This document shows, one piece after another, positions 45,929-57,451 of a stretch of DNA of 64,000 nucleotides (its first letter is position 1; each line of letters opens with the position of its first letter). The stretch is from assembly GCF_010093595.1 (NCBI RefSeq), contig NW_022985453.1, positions 308,479 through 372,478 on the forward strand. Reading direction: 5' to 3'. Position numbers and translations under genes: made by a program. The notes under the pieces were generated by a model, which saw only the letters and a list, made by a program, of their open reading frames with translations, searched no databases and was not told the origin of the DNA. The stretch comes from Mytilinidion resinicola (lineage: Eukaryota > Ascomycota > Dothideomycetes > Mytilinidiales > Mytilinidiaceae).

Positions 45929-48091
45929 CTAGTTCCCGCCCCCCCTCCTCCTCCCCCCTCTCAGACTCGGCCCAAGGCCGTCTTCATCCTCACTCCCCTG
46001 CCCCCCCAACCCCTGCGCCGCCCTCAACGCCCTACTCCGCTCCCTCGCCCGCTCCTCCGCCGCCGCCTTGTCCTGCGCCTCGGCAATAACCCTGGCCCCA
46101 CGCTGCCGCAACGACTCGCGCCGCGCCAGCCCCGGCGACGAGGGCGTTGGGGGCGGGAGTTGAGCGTACGCCGACCGCGACGGCGGCGGGCCGTGCGGCA
46201 CTGGCTGGTTGGTGTCGATAGACAGATCTGGCGGCGCGGGTTGGTGGATCGACACTCTCCGGCTGCGGCTCGGTGGGCGCTGGGAAGAAACACTCCCCCG
46301 CCGGCCGCCCAGCCCCGGCCCAAACCCGCCATCCATCCCCTCCCGCGGCGGCAGCGGTGGCGCCGACGTGATACTCCCCCGCCGCCCCCGCATCCCACCG
46401 GACGGTGCATCCATGATCGGCGAGCTGGGCAGCGTGGGGTTGTTGTACACGTTCGCCTGGCGCATCTCGCCGCGCGGGTCCCAGTACTCCGGGCGTTGCT
46501 GGCGCGCCTTCAGCTGCTGTGCGCGCTCGTCGCGGTCGCGGGTCGCGGCGGCGAGGCGTTCGGATTCCATGATGACGGCGGTTTCGGCGAGGGCGAGTTC
46601 GTATTCTTTGGTTGCGAGGGCGGAGGAGCGCTTGCTTGTTTTCGGTTGCTGCGAGAACGACTCGGGGCGAGGTTTGGGTGGTTGTTGTTGGGAGAACGAG
46701 TCGGGGCGGGAGGGCTGGGAGATGGAGGGGCGCCGCGAGCGGGCGGTGGTGGAGGCGTCGAGGGCCGCTTGCGCGTCTTCCATTTGGCGCTTTCGACGCG
46801 CGATTTCGTCGTCGAGGCGGGAGGGTTTCTTGGTGGAGGGCCGGGTGGTGCGGGTTTCACGGTCGCGGTCGCGGTCGCGGTCGCGTTCTTTTTCTTTTTC
46901 TTTTTCTTTTTCTCTCCTGTCTTTTTCGCGCTCCTCGCGCTCGAGTGAGGCGGCGTACTCCGAGTCTTTTCGCTCTTGTTCTTTGCGTTTTAGATATCTA
47001 GCTGTTTCCCTCTCCTCCGCCCGTCGCTTCTCCGCCTCCGCGATCTTCTGCTCATTGCGTAACTTCTCCCTATCGGCGAATCGCGCACGCTCGAGGGTGG
47101 CCTGGCGCGCCTCTTCATTCTCCTTTGCTTGCAAAGATGCGGCGATGGCGGCGTCGGTGGCTTCTTGCAGTTTCTTGCTGTCGGTGGGGAGGTTGGGCGG
47201 ATAGTTTGGATAAGATGAATACGTGGGTGAAGGCGAGCGGCGACCGGGGACGAATTGCGTGTAGTCAAGCGGGAAGGCGGAGGTCTCGGTGGAGAGCGAT
47301 GTTGCGGTTGAGCCTGAAGTGCGTGGGGTGACGAGGGTGGTATGGTAGGGAGATGGGCTGGGGGGAGCGGTGCTGAAAGACGGAGATGGTGGAGCCTGCG
47401 TGATGGGTGGGAGTGGTTGGTGGAGGGAAACCGGGTTGCGGGTACTCCTGCGGCGGGTAGTAGGGCTGGACGGGGGGTCGGAGGGGGAGTATGGCGATTG
47501 ATAATACCCTGAGCCACCGTACGAGGAGTTAGAGGAGCTGTGGCGGTGGTGCGAGGCGTGAGTGGTTGGGTAAGCTGGGATAGTGGAGTAGGGAGCTGTG
47601 GAGGCAGGGGGTGCGACGGGGGCTTCCGGGAAGCCGGTTCTAATCGGAGAGTAGGAAGCACGGTAGGTGGGGGAGTCGATGTTGACCTCGTTGGAGGAGC
47701 TTATGGAGACGGTGCCGAGGGATGAGCGTTTATATTTCTTCTCGCGGTTCTTCTTGGAGCTAAAGTCGAGGATGATTTCGGGCTTGATGTAGCGGGTGCG
47801 GCCGCGATCTTTGGTCGATGGGCGCCGCTCGATGCTTGTAGGTCGGCGTTCTTGGATCAGGATGGTGCCTCCTGGTGGGGGTGTCGGGGGATCCAGAGAT
47901 GCTGGGGACGGCGCATCATCTCTGAGGGATGGCAGATGAGCCGGCGAAGAGAGATGGATCTCAGTCTTCTTGGTGGTCACTCTGTCACAGGTATGCGTCG
48001 ACGAGGCGTATTTGCATGGATGCGGGACTTCGACAATGGTATCCCGCGATCCGTCCCCGTAGATGTACCGGCGCTGCTCGATGTGGCACAT
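45929..48091 (-). CDS. Large disordered hypothetical protein, 720 aa
   Basis: A single-exon protein starting at the ATG at 48091. Only the N-terminus looks folded: MCHIEQRRYIYGDGSRDT followed by conserved-looking Cys residues (HPCKYASSTHTC), an opening seen in many filamentous-fungal proteins of unknown role. The middle is rich in Ser, Pro and Thr. Residues about 310-480 are a long charged helix with KEKEKEKERDRDRDRDR runs encoded by CTTTTT and GGTCGC tandem repeats (46860-46915), probably coiled coil. The C-terminal third is Pro/Arg/Ser-rich with RRGS motifs. It may be a scaffold or nuclear protein, but there is no direct evidence. GC content is high, so many antisense frames stay open. They are shadows. 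Confidence 0.75.
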   Translation of the reverse strand: MCHIEQRRYIYGDGSRDTIVEVPHPCKYASSTHTCDRVTTKKTEIHLSSPAHLPSLRDDAPSPASLDPPTPPPGGTILIQERRPTSIERRPSTKDRGRTRYIKPEIILDFSSKKNREKKYKRSSLGTVSISSSNEVNIDSPTYRASYSPIRTGFPEAPVAPPASTAPYSTIPAYPTTHASHHRHSSSNSSYGGSGYYQSPYSPSDPPSSPTTRRRSTRNPVSLHQPLPPITQAPPSPSFSTAPPSPSPYHTTLVTPRTSGSTATSLSTETSAFPLDYTQFVPGRRSPSPTYSSYPNYPPNLPTDSKKLQEATDAAIAASLQAKENEEARQATLERARFADREKLRNEQKIAEAEKRRAEERETARYLKRKEQERKDSEYAASLEREEREKDRREKEKEKEKERDRDRDRDRETRTTRPSTKKPSRLDDEIARRKRQMEDAQAALDASTTARSRRPSISQPSRPDSFSQQQPPKPRPESFSQQPKTSKRSSALATKEYELALAETAVIMESERLAAATRDRDERAQQLKARQQRPEYWDPRGEMRQANVYNNPTLPSSPIMDAPSGGMRGRRGSITSAPPLPPREGMDGGFGPGLGGRRGSVSSQRPPSRSRRVSIHQPAPPDLSIDTNQPVPHGPPPSRSAYAQLPPPTPSSPGLARRESLRQRGARVIAEAQDKAAAEERARERSRALRAAQGLGGQGSEDEDGLGPSLRGGRRRGGGN

Positions 48092-51000
48092 GGTCGCGAT
48101 TTTGGCGACGAGATGACGGCAGTTCTCGGTCGAATGGGTGCTCGGTTGCCGGAGAGAGCACTCCGGACGGACCGTTAAGCTTTCGCAAGGAAGGGGTGGT
48201 TGTGTTAAGTACTAGGGTTGCGTGTGTTGACTGCGATATTTCCCGAAGCTCTTTTCCGACAGGAGTAAGATGAAGTTGAGAGGGAGGAATGTAGCAGAAG
48301 ACAGGATAAAAGAGCCGGATGACAATGAATTTGGAACAAGAGCGACTAGCAATGGTCAAACAGGAGGGTCATAGAAGTGTTGCGCGTGCACTTACGGTGG
48401 TGATGTCGGTGGTTTGTGGTGGTGACGATATAAAGGTGCAGGTGACAAGCCAACTGAAACAACTCGCAAGCGTAGAATGGATAGAATAGCGCACCAAGAA
48501 TCAGCAATGTCGAAGGCGAGGAAGCATGTCCACAATGGGTCGGACTGAACAGTGTCGTGCAGAAGGTTTATGCAGGAATGTGTAAGGCGCAGGAGGTGCA
48601 GTGCAAGGCGGGTGGCCCTGCGGCGGATGGGGGTATATATCGGGTTGGGGAGTGCAGCCTGGAGAGATCGGGCTTGGTCACCCTAGGTGCAGCAGCGGCC
48701 GGCTCGCGCTCCCTACATGACGGAGCAGCGTGCATTAAGTGACGGGCAATGGGGCCAGTGGCACGCTCGTCGGGCGTCGAGGGCGAGGGATGGGAGGCCT
48801 CTGCACTGCCTCAGGAGCGAACATGAGCCACAATCGGACCTCTCACGCTCGCTCTGGCCACCCTGCCCCGGCGTGTCTGGCTGCGGGCGTGCCTGGTGAG
48901 CAGCGGAGCATTTGAAACGGCAGGGAGGCCTCATCGAGTCCGACGCGCCCGAAACAGCGATGGAAGTGTGCCCGGGGCGTGTCCTGGCAGCAAAGTCTCC
49001 GCACTGACGACGCTCCACGCCCAGTGCGCCCGAGAACGAGACACCGTGGGCAGTCTCGAGCATGGCGGGCATCGAAATGGCCCCATCGTACAGATAGCGC
49101 TTGTCGGGTGACGGGGTGATCAGGCACTCTGCGGGCTCGTCGCAGCTGAGGGTGTGAGGGGAGTGGAATGGAGGTGAAGAGGCAGGGTGGGAGGGATGGC
49201 AGTGCAAGCCACACGCCAGGCACAAGGCCGCCGCGCGCGCAGTGCCCGTTCATTCGCAGGCGTGATGAGGCTGGAGGGCAGGGTGACCAACAATGGCCTC
49301 CGATGACGCTGCTGGGAAGAGCTTGCCACTGGCTGGCAACAGCGGGAGCTACGGCTGCAGCCCGCTGCTGGCCCTGTCCGATGCATCGTTCGCAGCACGG
49401 CGAGGGTTGAGTCGTGACCGGACGGCCTCGCCCTGCGCTCTCCACCACGAACTATCGCGACTTTCTGCTCCGACACCCTCCTCCTCAGTGCACCTATGGT
49501 CCCTCGGCGGTTAGCCACGATAGAGACTACGACAATTCGCGCGTCCCCGTGGGCAGCCCGAGGTGCCTTGCTGCCTTCAGCTGCGGGAGATACCGGAGTG
49601 GGAGCATACGTCGTCTTTTTCCTCGCCGCACAGCAATGCCCGTTTGACCCTCGTCTTGTCTGATGTACTTCGACAAGACGAGCCGAGCAGGTCTGAGAAA
49701 GAGGCCACTCATCCCATCATTCGCGCTCTTGCCGCCCGTTGAAAGACCGTTTATGCGGCCGTGACCCCAAGAGCAAACTCGCTTTAGCCTTCGTCTTCAT
49801 CAAGACGCCGGCCTCAGCAACTCGGTTTGACGTCTCCATCTCGCTGCCCAACCTCTGGCTCAGCGATGCCCATCTCTTCAGCCTCGCCCACGCGCCACGG
49901 CGGTTACGTAGACTCCTGCAATCGATCCCCGCCAGGGTCACATCAATCAATACTTAACATTTGGGGGCCGCAAAACCCAGCTCTGGTCTTCTTTCCTTTT
50001 CTTCTGCTTTCTGAGAGGCAATCTTTTGTTCAATCCGTTCTATCGCAGTAGGGTGGTGAGATTGGCCACCTCCAGGCCGTGACTGCGCCTCATCTCGTAT
50101 AAGCCACACGCCAGCAATCCAGATGTGGCACAGCTTGGTGTTGCAACACCGACTTTTGCTCCAGTCGTCGGCGGGACGTCATACATGAGGCTGGGCAGTC
50201 AAGGAGGAGGCCGAGAGTTTATTGATGAGCAAGCAAGTGTTTGCATGAGAAAGCAACGGAGACAGGAGGGCAGAGGGTTGCGATGTCTAAGGTTCCGGCC
50301 TAGAATGGCACAGCGTCCCAAAAATAGCCTCCTTGCTCTCTCATCCCGACTGCCGGCCCCCGACGTCCGCAACCCACTCTAACTCAGATTCCAATAATTC
50401 ATCACAGAAGCACCAATTGCGAACGATGAACGGATTTCTACATTCCCATTCCCGTCCTGTCCGCAATGTGCACACCCCATCGTCAGCACTCTAACCCCGT
50501 CCCCGGCGTCGGTTTTCACACTATGGGTGGCACAGCACTCTGAAACCATCAAACTCCGCAGTGGCCGGTGGCCAACGCTACCCATCCATTGGAGTGTACC
50601 TAGAGTCCTATCACACGGCGCGATTCCAATCCCATTATCTCTCCGCACACCTAGCCCTGCGCTGGGCACTCTCACCTCTTTGCCTCTCCGTGAGATTATA
50701 GCGTAGGTAGCGGTTTCAACCCAACTGCTAACCTCGCCGACTCTCTCAATCTGGTCGCCACTCCGCAAATGCTACTCCTACTGCCTGCACCGATAGCATT
50801 GCAAAGTTTCGGCTATGGACAAGCTTCACGGCAGGATGAAGGATGCGTACCTTGTCGAGCTGAGCGCATGTACCACCTGTAGGCTTCAACCTCAGCCTCG
50901 CAGCCTCGCCGCATCAGCCCCGCGCTCTGCGTCACGGAGTCACGGTGTCACATGTACGGTAAGTTCTTTCTAGGTAAGCCAATATTGCACTCATTAATGG

Positions 51001-51460
51001 TCTCCGCTTTTACGTGCACCGCTTCTTTCTCGTTTGGAGTGCTAGTCATCACAGTCATGCCAAGCTCTCTCAATTCAGGCATCAGGCAGCTCTCGATCCG
51101 CCATCTCGCCACCTTTTCCTCAAGTCTCGTGAACAATGGTGGGCTTTAACTGGTTTTTAACCAGCTTATCTGATCACCCCACTGCAATACCCCTCCAGGG
51201 CTCATCTCCGCCAAGGCTACTCGGGTTATGTCTCAGTTGCCTACGAACCGTTGGGCCTTGAATGTCTCCCAACGGCTACGGATTGGAGGTGGCGACTCCC
51301 AACCACCTTGCATCGGTTCCCAGGGTGCAAAGTTCCCTCCTACGGCTCGAGCCGGCCGCATTGCGGGGAGGTGAGACAGTCACTTCGGCGGTTGAGGGGG
51401 GAGGACTTTAGGCTATGAGAGAGGGTTGTACGTTTAGTAAAAGGGGTCATACGAATAACG
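48092..51460. other. Gene-poor, GC-rich stretch
   Basis: No supported gene. The first 300 bases are the 5' region of the minus-strand gene, with a possible 5' UTR intron donor GTAAGT near 48395. A perfect 11-bp hairpin sits at 49650-49682. Open frames of 130-200 codons (for example 48843-49448, minus) have GC-driven compositions and no features. Confidence 0.45.
49650..49682. other. Perfect 11-bp hairpin
   Basis: CTCGTCTTGTC (49650-49660) and its exact reverse complement (49672-49682) flank an 11-base loop. There is no T-run or neighbouring gene to explain it. Confidence 0.45.
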
Positions 51461-51462
51461 TA

Positions 51463-52205
51463 GTTGATCAGCCTACGGCCCACATCATCCTGCGGCCCAC
51501 TACTCGGGCCCCGAGTAACCCCACTACTACGTACTAGAAATGCATATTGCTCAACAACGAACAATTGTATTGTATATAGCTATCTACTAGCCAGTTGCCT
51601 GCCGTCTAGGGCACGTAAGTGCGTGTTCTAGTGAACTGCACATGCTGCATTTGGGTGATGCTCGTTGCCGTGGCCCGACCGCTGCCTCTGCTGCCCCCTC
51701 TACTGCCTCCTCTTGAGCAGTAGATGCACGAGAGGCCCCTTCTAAGCCTGATAGCACCCCTCCCCTAGCTATATACGTGCGCTTCTATGCCTTCTTCCTT
51801 TTTCTAGCGCTGGTTCTCCATCCGTAGCTTCGCTTGCAAGCAGCACAGCGCTTGACATCACCATTCGGCACCCCTTGACAAGCTGGCCAAGAGCTTGTTC
51901 TGTTGGACTTGGTGGGCTATGCGTACAGCGCTTAAGATAGGCGATTGTTTGCAGGCGTATTGCGTCGTGGTGCAATTCAAGAAAGGTGACGCCTAGCTGT
52001 TGTACGAGGAGCATCGGACGTATCTGTGGCGCGCCGGAGGCTTTGGAACTGGCCCTGCGTGTAGGGTTAAGTAGCTAGGTCAACTCTGCCCTGTCGGTAA
52101 AGGGCTTCTTGCTGTTGTGGTGTAGCCATTGTGGTGGTAGTTGAGCAACGCGTCGCGTGTTAGGTTAATGGGCCGCAGGGTGATGTGGGCCGTAGGCTGA
52201 TCAGT
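51463..52205 (-). mobile_element. Dead pogo/Fot1-type DNA transposon, internally deleted
   Basis: Terminal inverted repeats of 37 bp (51463-51499 and 52169-52205) match at 34 positions: core TGATCAGCCTACGGCCCACA through CCTGCGGCCCA. All three mismatches are transitions. TA flanks both ends (51461-51462, 52206-52207), the target duplication of Tc1/mariner/pogo elements. Inside, the minus strand carries a transposase C-terminal relic. At 743 bp it is far shorter than an autonomous element (about 1.8-2 kb), so most of the transposase is gone. Confidence 0.85.
51590..52014 (-). pseudogene. Transposase C-terminal relic (pogo/Fot1 family)
   Basis: The frame 52014-51769 reads SPTEQALGQLVKGCRMVMSS then AVLLASE, the pattern found near the C-terminus of fungal CENP-B/DDE transposases (a QLIKGCQ..MHSAVLLA-type helix). 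In another frame, 51649-51611 gives CSMCSSLEHALTC, the small Cys/His knuckle that often ends these proteins. The frames differ, so at least one frameshift is present. DNA-binding and catalytic parts are absent. Confidence 0.75.
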
Positions 52206-52207
52206 TA

Positions 52208-53570
52208 ACATTTACCTTTGAAATATTGGCTCGTGCGTAGGAACACCAAAATTTGACAGGTTACCGTTATCTGGTGAGGTGGCAGAACTATCGATTTGGC
52301 CAATAGCACCAGGGCGGTAGTGGTTATGCACGGGCCATTTCAAATACCCCCCACCCCGTGCCCCCAGGCATGGAACAATATTAAGTGGGACACTCGAAAA
52401 CGGGCACTTTAAGCCACTTTTCGTAGCTTTCCGCACTACAACGTAGGATGCATAACCTGAAATATCATAATAGGCTCTCTCTGCCTATTTTCAGAATTAT
52501 TGATTACGTTGCAGTGTCAGAAAAATCACGTTGTTGATGGCCGGTTTAGTAAGCGAGTGTCCCAGTTCCATGCCTGCCCCTCAAATACTCTACCCCAAGG
52601 GGTACAGGTATCTAGGCTGGGCGCAGGAGAAAGTCGTGGGACACCTGATCGACTTGAAGTTGCCGACTTATGAACGGTATCAGAGAAAGATGTATGAGGC
52701 TATGGGTGTGGTTGCAGGGCGAGGAGGATCCTGGATTGGTGTGGTGATTAGAGATAGGGAGGGTTTGTGGTCAACAACAAGAGAATGGGGGACGAACACA
52801 GGACGCGCGATTTGTCATTGTCTCAAAATAGATCTCATTATCGTAGCAACGCCTTGTTTCTCATCGCATACCCATCCTATACTACTGTACGTCGATAATT
52901 GGTCGCTCGTGAGAGGCGTGCATAGTGGCGTTAATCCGGTTCGATCGCTGGAAACGGAAAGTGGTCCATGCAGCGAGCGGTGAATTAGTGTCGCAATTCT
53001 CGACTAAGTCTCCTCTCCTCTTCTGAACCTAGTTAAATGCCCAATGGCATAGTCCGGTTCTATGTATGTAGCGCCAGCTTCCTTTGTCACTCGATGCTTT
53101 AATTCCGTTCTTTTCGCTACTCTTGAACCCTAGTTTGTACTTTGACGGTGTTTGCGACCTCACGAAATGAGATATGAGAGACTAGAGTAGGTGTTAATTT
53201 AGAATGGCATGCCATGATAGGCTGGATGTTATTCTGTATCTTATTGGCTGATAGGCGAGCCACCGTTGCACAGCATCATCACATAATCACTACAGTCCGA
53301 TCCTGCCCTATTTTTACTCTGTGGCTTTGAGAAGCAAGGAGCAGAATCTTGGTGCAACATAAAGCTCAGAGCTCGACTGGATCAGAATTGTCGAAGCCAT
53401 CCGGTCACAAACATACTTTCGGCTCGCTTTTGGTCCCCGAAATGCTGACGAACCATACTTAAGCGTCTACCACACAAAGTCACCACAAACAGTCAAATAC
53501 CGCCCCTCCCTCTTTTTATTGAAGTTCAAATCACACCTCAAGACATACTCTGTCTCTGGTATACTTCAAG
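52208..53570. other. Intergenic
   Basis: A plus frame at 52531-52983 (150 codons) has no recognisable features and is not called. The last few hundred bases should hold the promoter of the rhodopsin-domain gene. Confidence 0.4.
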
Positions 53571-54685
53571 ATGGCATACTATCCTCCCTCAGCCCTGATA
53601 CCCATCTACGCCCTGTTTCTCAGCATCGGCATCATTCTCACAACTCTCCGCATCTTCATCCGCTTCTACCACAACATTGCCCCCAATCAATACCGCAATT
53701 CCTTCTCCCTCGACGACTTCTTCATTCTCATTGGCCTCATCGTTGTATCAACGTGCACAGCTATCCAATTCTACAACATCACACACGGAACTGCTGGCGG
53801 TGCCGTCTCAAATGCTACGAAAAAAGAAGCAATCATTGTCGAATGGAAAGTCGAATATGCAATGATGGCGATTGAGAAAGTGGCTTTTGGCGCTATCAAG
53901 TTATCACTGCTATTCTACTACAACAGAATCTTCTGGTCGTACCAGAGTTTCAACAAGATCAACAATATGCTTATTAGCTTGGTGGCGTTATGGACTGTAG
54001 CATTTGTCTTGGCAGACCTGCTCCTTTGTGGAAAAGACATCGAGCTGAACTTCGCCTTGGACCAAACGGTATCGCAGGAGAAGTGCGGCGATAAGGGCAT
54101 GGTACTTGTTATGTTCGCAGCAACAAGTGTGCTCACTGATGTTCTTGTTGTTGGACTCCCACTACCGTATATTCGAAAGTTGAAGCTGGAGAGGCGGAAG
54201 AAGAGGGCGGTGTATTTTGTGTTCTTGTTGGGTGGAATGTAAGTGGTCCTTGACCCCTCTCTTTCAAAATTGCCTCGGTAGGAGAACGCTGACACACACC
54301 CAGCTCTACACTTGCAGGCCTGCTCCGTCTCATCTTCCTCTGCGTGGCTTATCAGCTCGGCAGGCTCAAAAGGGACTACAGAGCGCCTCCGGAAGCGAAG
54401 ACACCCCGTGTGCTTCAAGCCATCCAACCCACGTTCTGGGTAATGATGGAAATGCTGATCGGACTGTGGGCTGCGAACCTGCCTGTTCTTGCCCCACTGT
54501 TGCGCATTGCTCAAAAAGGGTACCAGAACAGTAGCTGGTATGGCAAATTCTCGTCATTTTCGAGATCCGGTAGCACGACGGATAGTGAGGGAAGGAAAGT
54601 TAAAGTGTATAGGGTGTTGAATAAGGAGGGGTCGTTGGTGTTAAGGGAATTACGGTTGGGTTCCGATGATAGAGAGGCGGTTTAG
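53571..54685 (+). CDS. Fungal rhodopsin-domain integral membrane protein
   Basis: Two exons, 53571-54238 and 54304-54685, around a 65-bp intron (GTAAGT...CACCCAG), give 349 aa. Seven hydrophobic segments are visible, beginning with IPIYALFLSIGIILTTLRIF. Hallmarks of the fungal rhodopsin-like domain family are RIFIRFYH after segment 1, SLDDFFILIGL opening segment 2, the EKVAFGAIKLSLLFYYNRIF helix and a late DVLVVGLPLPYIRKLKL. Family knowledge: these relate to Pth11-like proteins, whose roles include sensing in some pathogens, but most have no known ligand. It lacks the extracellular Cys-rich CFEM domain of Pth11 itself. The C-tail is about 60 residues and basic. Confidence 0.87.
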
Positions 54686-55319
54686 TCATCATTGGAAGTC
54701 GTTTCGCTTCGTTTTCAGATTCTATATGACGATCTATGGATTTTAGGGAAGCCTGATAGCTGAAACCTTTGTGGACCTCAGTCTTGTCGCCGTCGGCCTT
54801 TGGTACAGCCCCTCTCGTCCCGTCGCAGGGAAAAGAGATTCCTGGCATGTCGAGACATTTGGGCGTGCAGCCTGCATGAGCTGCTACATGTCGCTGATTC
54901 CGCCGCGCAGGAGGGCGTCGCCCCGTTTGCCGGCCGCACGCCTAGTAGAAGCGTAAACAGCTTATTTAGTAAGTAGAAAGATGTGAGGTGGTACCGGCAT
55001 CGAAGAGTTATCCGGTAATAAAATGGTAAACTTTACATCCAATATTACGACATGTAGTCGCCTTTCCCAACGCAGAATAACCTCACCCTGCCACATCTCC
55101 CAGCGTCACCTTTTCACGGCCATCGTGTGTCGAAGATCAGCCTTCGAGCGTCATATCTTGTCTCCCAGCATCTGACTAGCTTCCGCCCGCGCACAAAGCT
55201 CATTCTCTTTTCGAACGAGCGACCACACTATTGTACAATCCCCCTCGCACCGCTAGAGCGCGCACACTGTGAGAGGGAAATTATGCTTTGGCAAGTAAAG
55301 CGTTAACTTTACCTCACTG
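54686..55319. other. Intergenic
   Basis: No gene, repeat or clear regulatory site was recognised in this stretch between the rhodopsin-domain gene and the coiled-coil gene. Confidence 0.4.
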
Positions 55320-56520
55320 ATGCCGAACCCTTACCGCCTGGCCAGTATAACGGCCAACAAATACTATAACAACAATGGTTACTTCGATGCTATATGGGGT
55401 GGCTACGATGGCGATTATATTGACAGGGCGACCAGACGTGAACTGCGAGACGTAGTGTACGAGCAGGAAGAAGAAATCGAGAAGAAGGAGGATCGGATTG
55501 AGGAGCTGAAGGAGTCCCGCCACAATTTAGCCCAGAGCTTCAAGGAATTTGGTCAGGAAAAGAAGCGCGAAAACGACGATCACACGGCCCAATTGAAGCA
55601 GCAACACCCGAATGAAAAGCTCCAGTTGAACTCCCAAGTGAGCACGCTTCAGCAACTCCTTGGGGACGCACGATCCAGGCTAGCCGCGACGGATATCGGC
55701 TCAAGTCCATCCACAAGCACCGCAAAGCCCGCTTTATCTCGCGTTGCCATTGGTGGCGCCGCAACTTCCCGCCGCGAGCCAAACAATGGGACAATCACCA
55801 CGCCGTTCAAACCTTTCGTCGAGAAAGGTGGTCTATTTGCATTCCAGCACTATCAATCCATCACTTTCCAGGACAAATATTGGTCCCACTCTTTCGAGGA
55901 GTTGAGACTTGTCGATTATGCCAGAGCAGACGTTACGCAGAAACCTTTGGCTCCAGCAGCGGATTCACTAAGTCGGCCTCGGAGGTTGAAGCTGAGCAGT
56001 TGCAGATAAAGGTTGGCGAAGTGCAGTCTGAGTTGAACCGAGTAGTCATCAGTCTTGGGGAACAAGTCGAGCAGAAAGAAATTGATCTCACGGAGACAAG
56101 GGCACAACTGGACACTCTCCAAGCTCAGTTCAACGGAATGGTGACCAGATATATCAAAGAGGTTGAACAGAAGGATTCGGATGCCGCAGCCCTCAAAGCC
56201 AAGTACAAAGACGCTCTGACTGACCTGAAGAAACTACGGGAGCGTGGCTCGGAAATGCGCGCCAACGCGGAAGCTCAGGGACTGTCGAGAAGGCAGTACG
56301 TGCGCAGCTGGAGAAGACGATGGAAATACTTGAGGAGTGCCGAGCGAGAGACGGCATGGCTTTGGGTAATGTCATGGTAAGTGAGGTGCTCATACGACGT
56401 CTATTAGTGTCGAAGTAATCGAGGTATAGAGCACTGATCAACTCCAGGAGCCATACGCAGCGATGCCTGCAGCAGTGGAGCATGCAAAAAAACACCTTCG
56501 ACGCCACATGGTGAGTGAAT
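55320..56520 (+). pseudogene. Coiled-coil protein gene broken by two frameshifts
   Basis: The protein reads through three frames. 55320 to about 55930 starts MPNPYRLASITANKYYNNNG and includes DRATRRELRDVVYEQEEEIE. About 55930 to 56275 is a coiled coil (VEAEQLQIKVGEVQSELNRV). About 56278 to 56380 continues as KAVRAQLEKTMEILEECRA. Each switch equals loss of one base. After LGNVM at 56380 an intron (GTAAGTGAGG...CTCCAG) joins to EPYAAMPAAVEHAKKHLRRH at about 56449-56513, where another GTGAGT donor follows. The helical heptads are well kept, so decay is recent, or the shifts are sequencing errors. Role unknown. The intact paralogue follows at 56794. Confidence 0.65.
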
Positions 56521-56793
56521 GTAGCTTAACTTAACGGTGGGTGAGGTGATGCAGGCTGCCATAGTGACAAATGCACAAGTACCAGGCATGCGGTCCGACA
56601 AACTTCCGCTAGTGAAACGGAAAGCTTACCTCCAATGTTATCACCTCTTGTCTCGCGTGCATAGCCTTCCGTCCCGCACCTTTGCTCTAGCACTGCAGCT
56701 CCTACCGTTTAATCATCGTCATCTCACCATGGTTCAGCTCTACTATAAGTCCTATTCGAAGCCCGGTAATTGAACGCTGATAGGAAGGAAAAG

Positions 56794-57351
56794 ATGGTGC
56801 GCTCATGCGATCCCGATTCGTACTGTTCCACAGCACGCTGGCCACCTGATTACCGTACACGTCCACTATCGAAGCTGCGCCTCAATAAGAATGCAGTGGA
56901 GGCATATATCACAGGAAGTCGCGGGCAAGAGGAACCACACACGCCACTTAAGCAAGCTTACATGAACCGAGCAACCAGACGCAGGCTCTATGACACCAGC
57001 AGAGAACTCGAGGAACGTCTCTATGAAAATGATGACAAGGATTTCGAACTCAAGGAGAAAGTTCAAGTGCTTACCGAAGCATTCACGGACAAGTTAGATG
57101 ACATGTGGGACAAGATAGCCAATCTGGAAGAAGACCTTGAAGATGCGAAATATCTGGCGAAGGAGTACAAAGCTTCCTCAAAGACACTCGAAAGAGAGGT
57201 TCCTCAACTGCGCTCAAAAGCAGAGGTCAAAGCAGAGATTGATGAGGGACTTCTTCATACCCTCGAAAAGATTAAACTACGATTTGCTGATGAGAGTAGG
57301 AAGAACTCAGAGCCCTGGGACACAGACTACAGAGAAGCGATAGAGGAATGA
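56794..57351 (+). CDS. Coiled-coil protein, paralogue of the preceding gene
   Basis: 185 aa from the ATG at 56794. The frame is open eight codons further up but only to a TTG. Residues about 55-90 (NRATRRRLYDTSRELEERLY) match DRATRRELRDVVYEQEEEIE of the gene just upstream, and the chain then runs as a long coiled coil with heptad Leu/Ile (IANLEEDLEDAKYLAKEYKA). There is no signal peptide, membrane segment or known domain. It is about half the length of the upstream copy, ending where that copy has its Ser/Thr-rich linker. The two form a tandem pair, 274 bp apart. Function unknown. Homotypic or heterotypic pairing through the coils is a reasonable inference. Confidence 0.6.
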   Translation: MVRSCDPDSYCSTARWPPDYRTRPLSKLRLNKNAVEAYITGSRGQEEPHTPLKQAYMNRATRRRLYDTSRELEERLYENDDKDFELKEKVQVLTEAFTDKLDDMWDKIANLEEDLEDAKYLAKEYKASSKTLEREVPQLRSKAEVKAEIDEGLLHTLEKIKLRFADESRKNSEPWDTDYREAIEE

Positions 57352-57451
57352 TGGCAATTCACGACTAATTACAACAGAAACATGATTGATAGTGCATACG
57401 TATCAGCCTTTCTTTCTGAACTTGTATATACAGCAAAAGACATAAGTTTAG

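Noticed and set aside
46160..47204. Plus-strand frames of 262 and 331 codons opposite the disordered-protein gene
   Set aside because: Low-complexity antisense readings of charged repeats. The minus frame has an ATG, full length and a conserved-looking N-terminus.
48843..49448. 201-codon minus-strand frame
   Set aside because: Arg/Pro/Cys-rich composition typical of random GC-rich sequence, no motif or homologous pattern.
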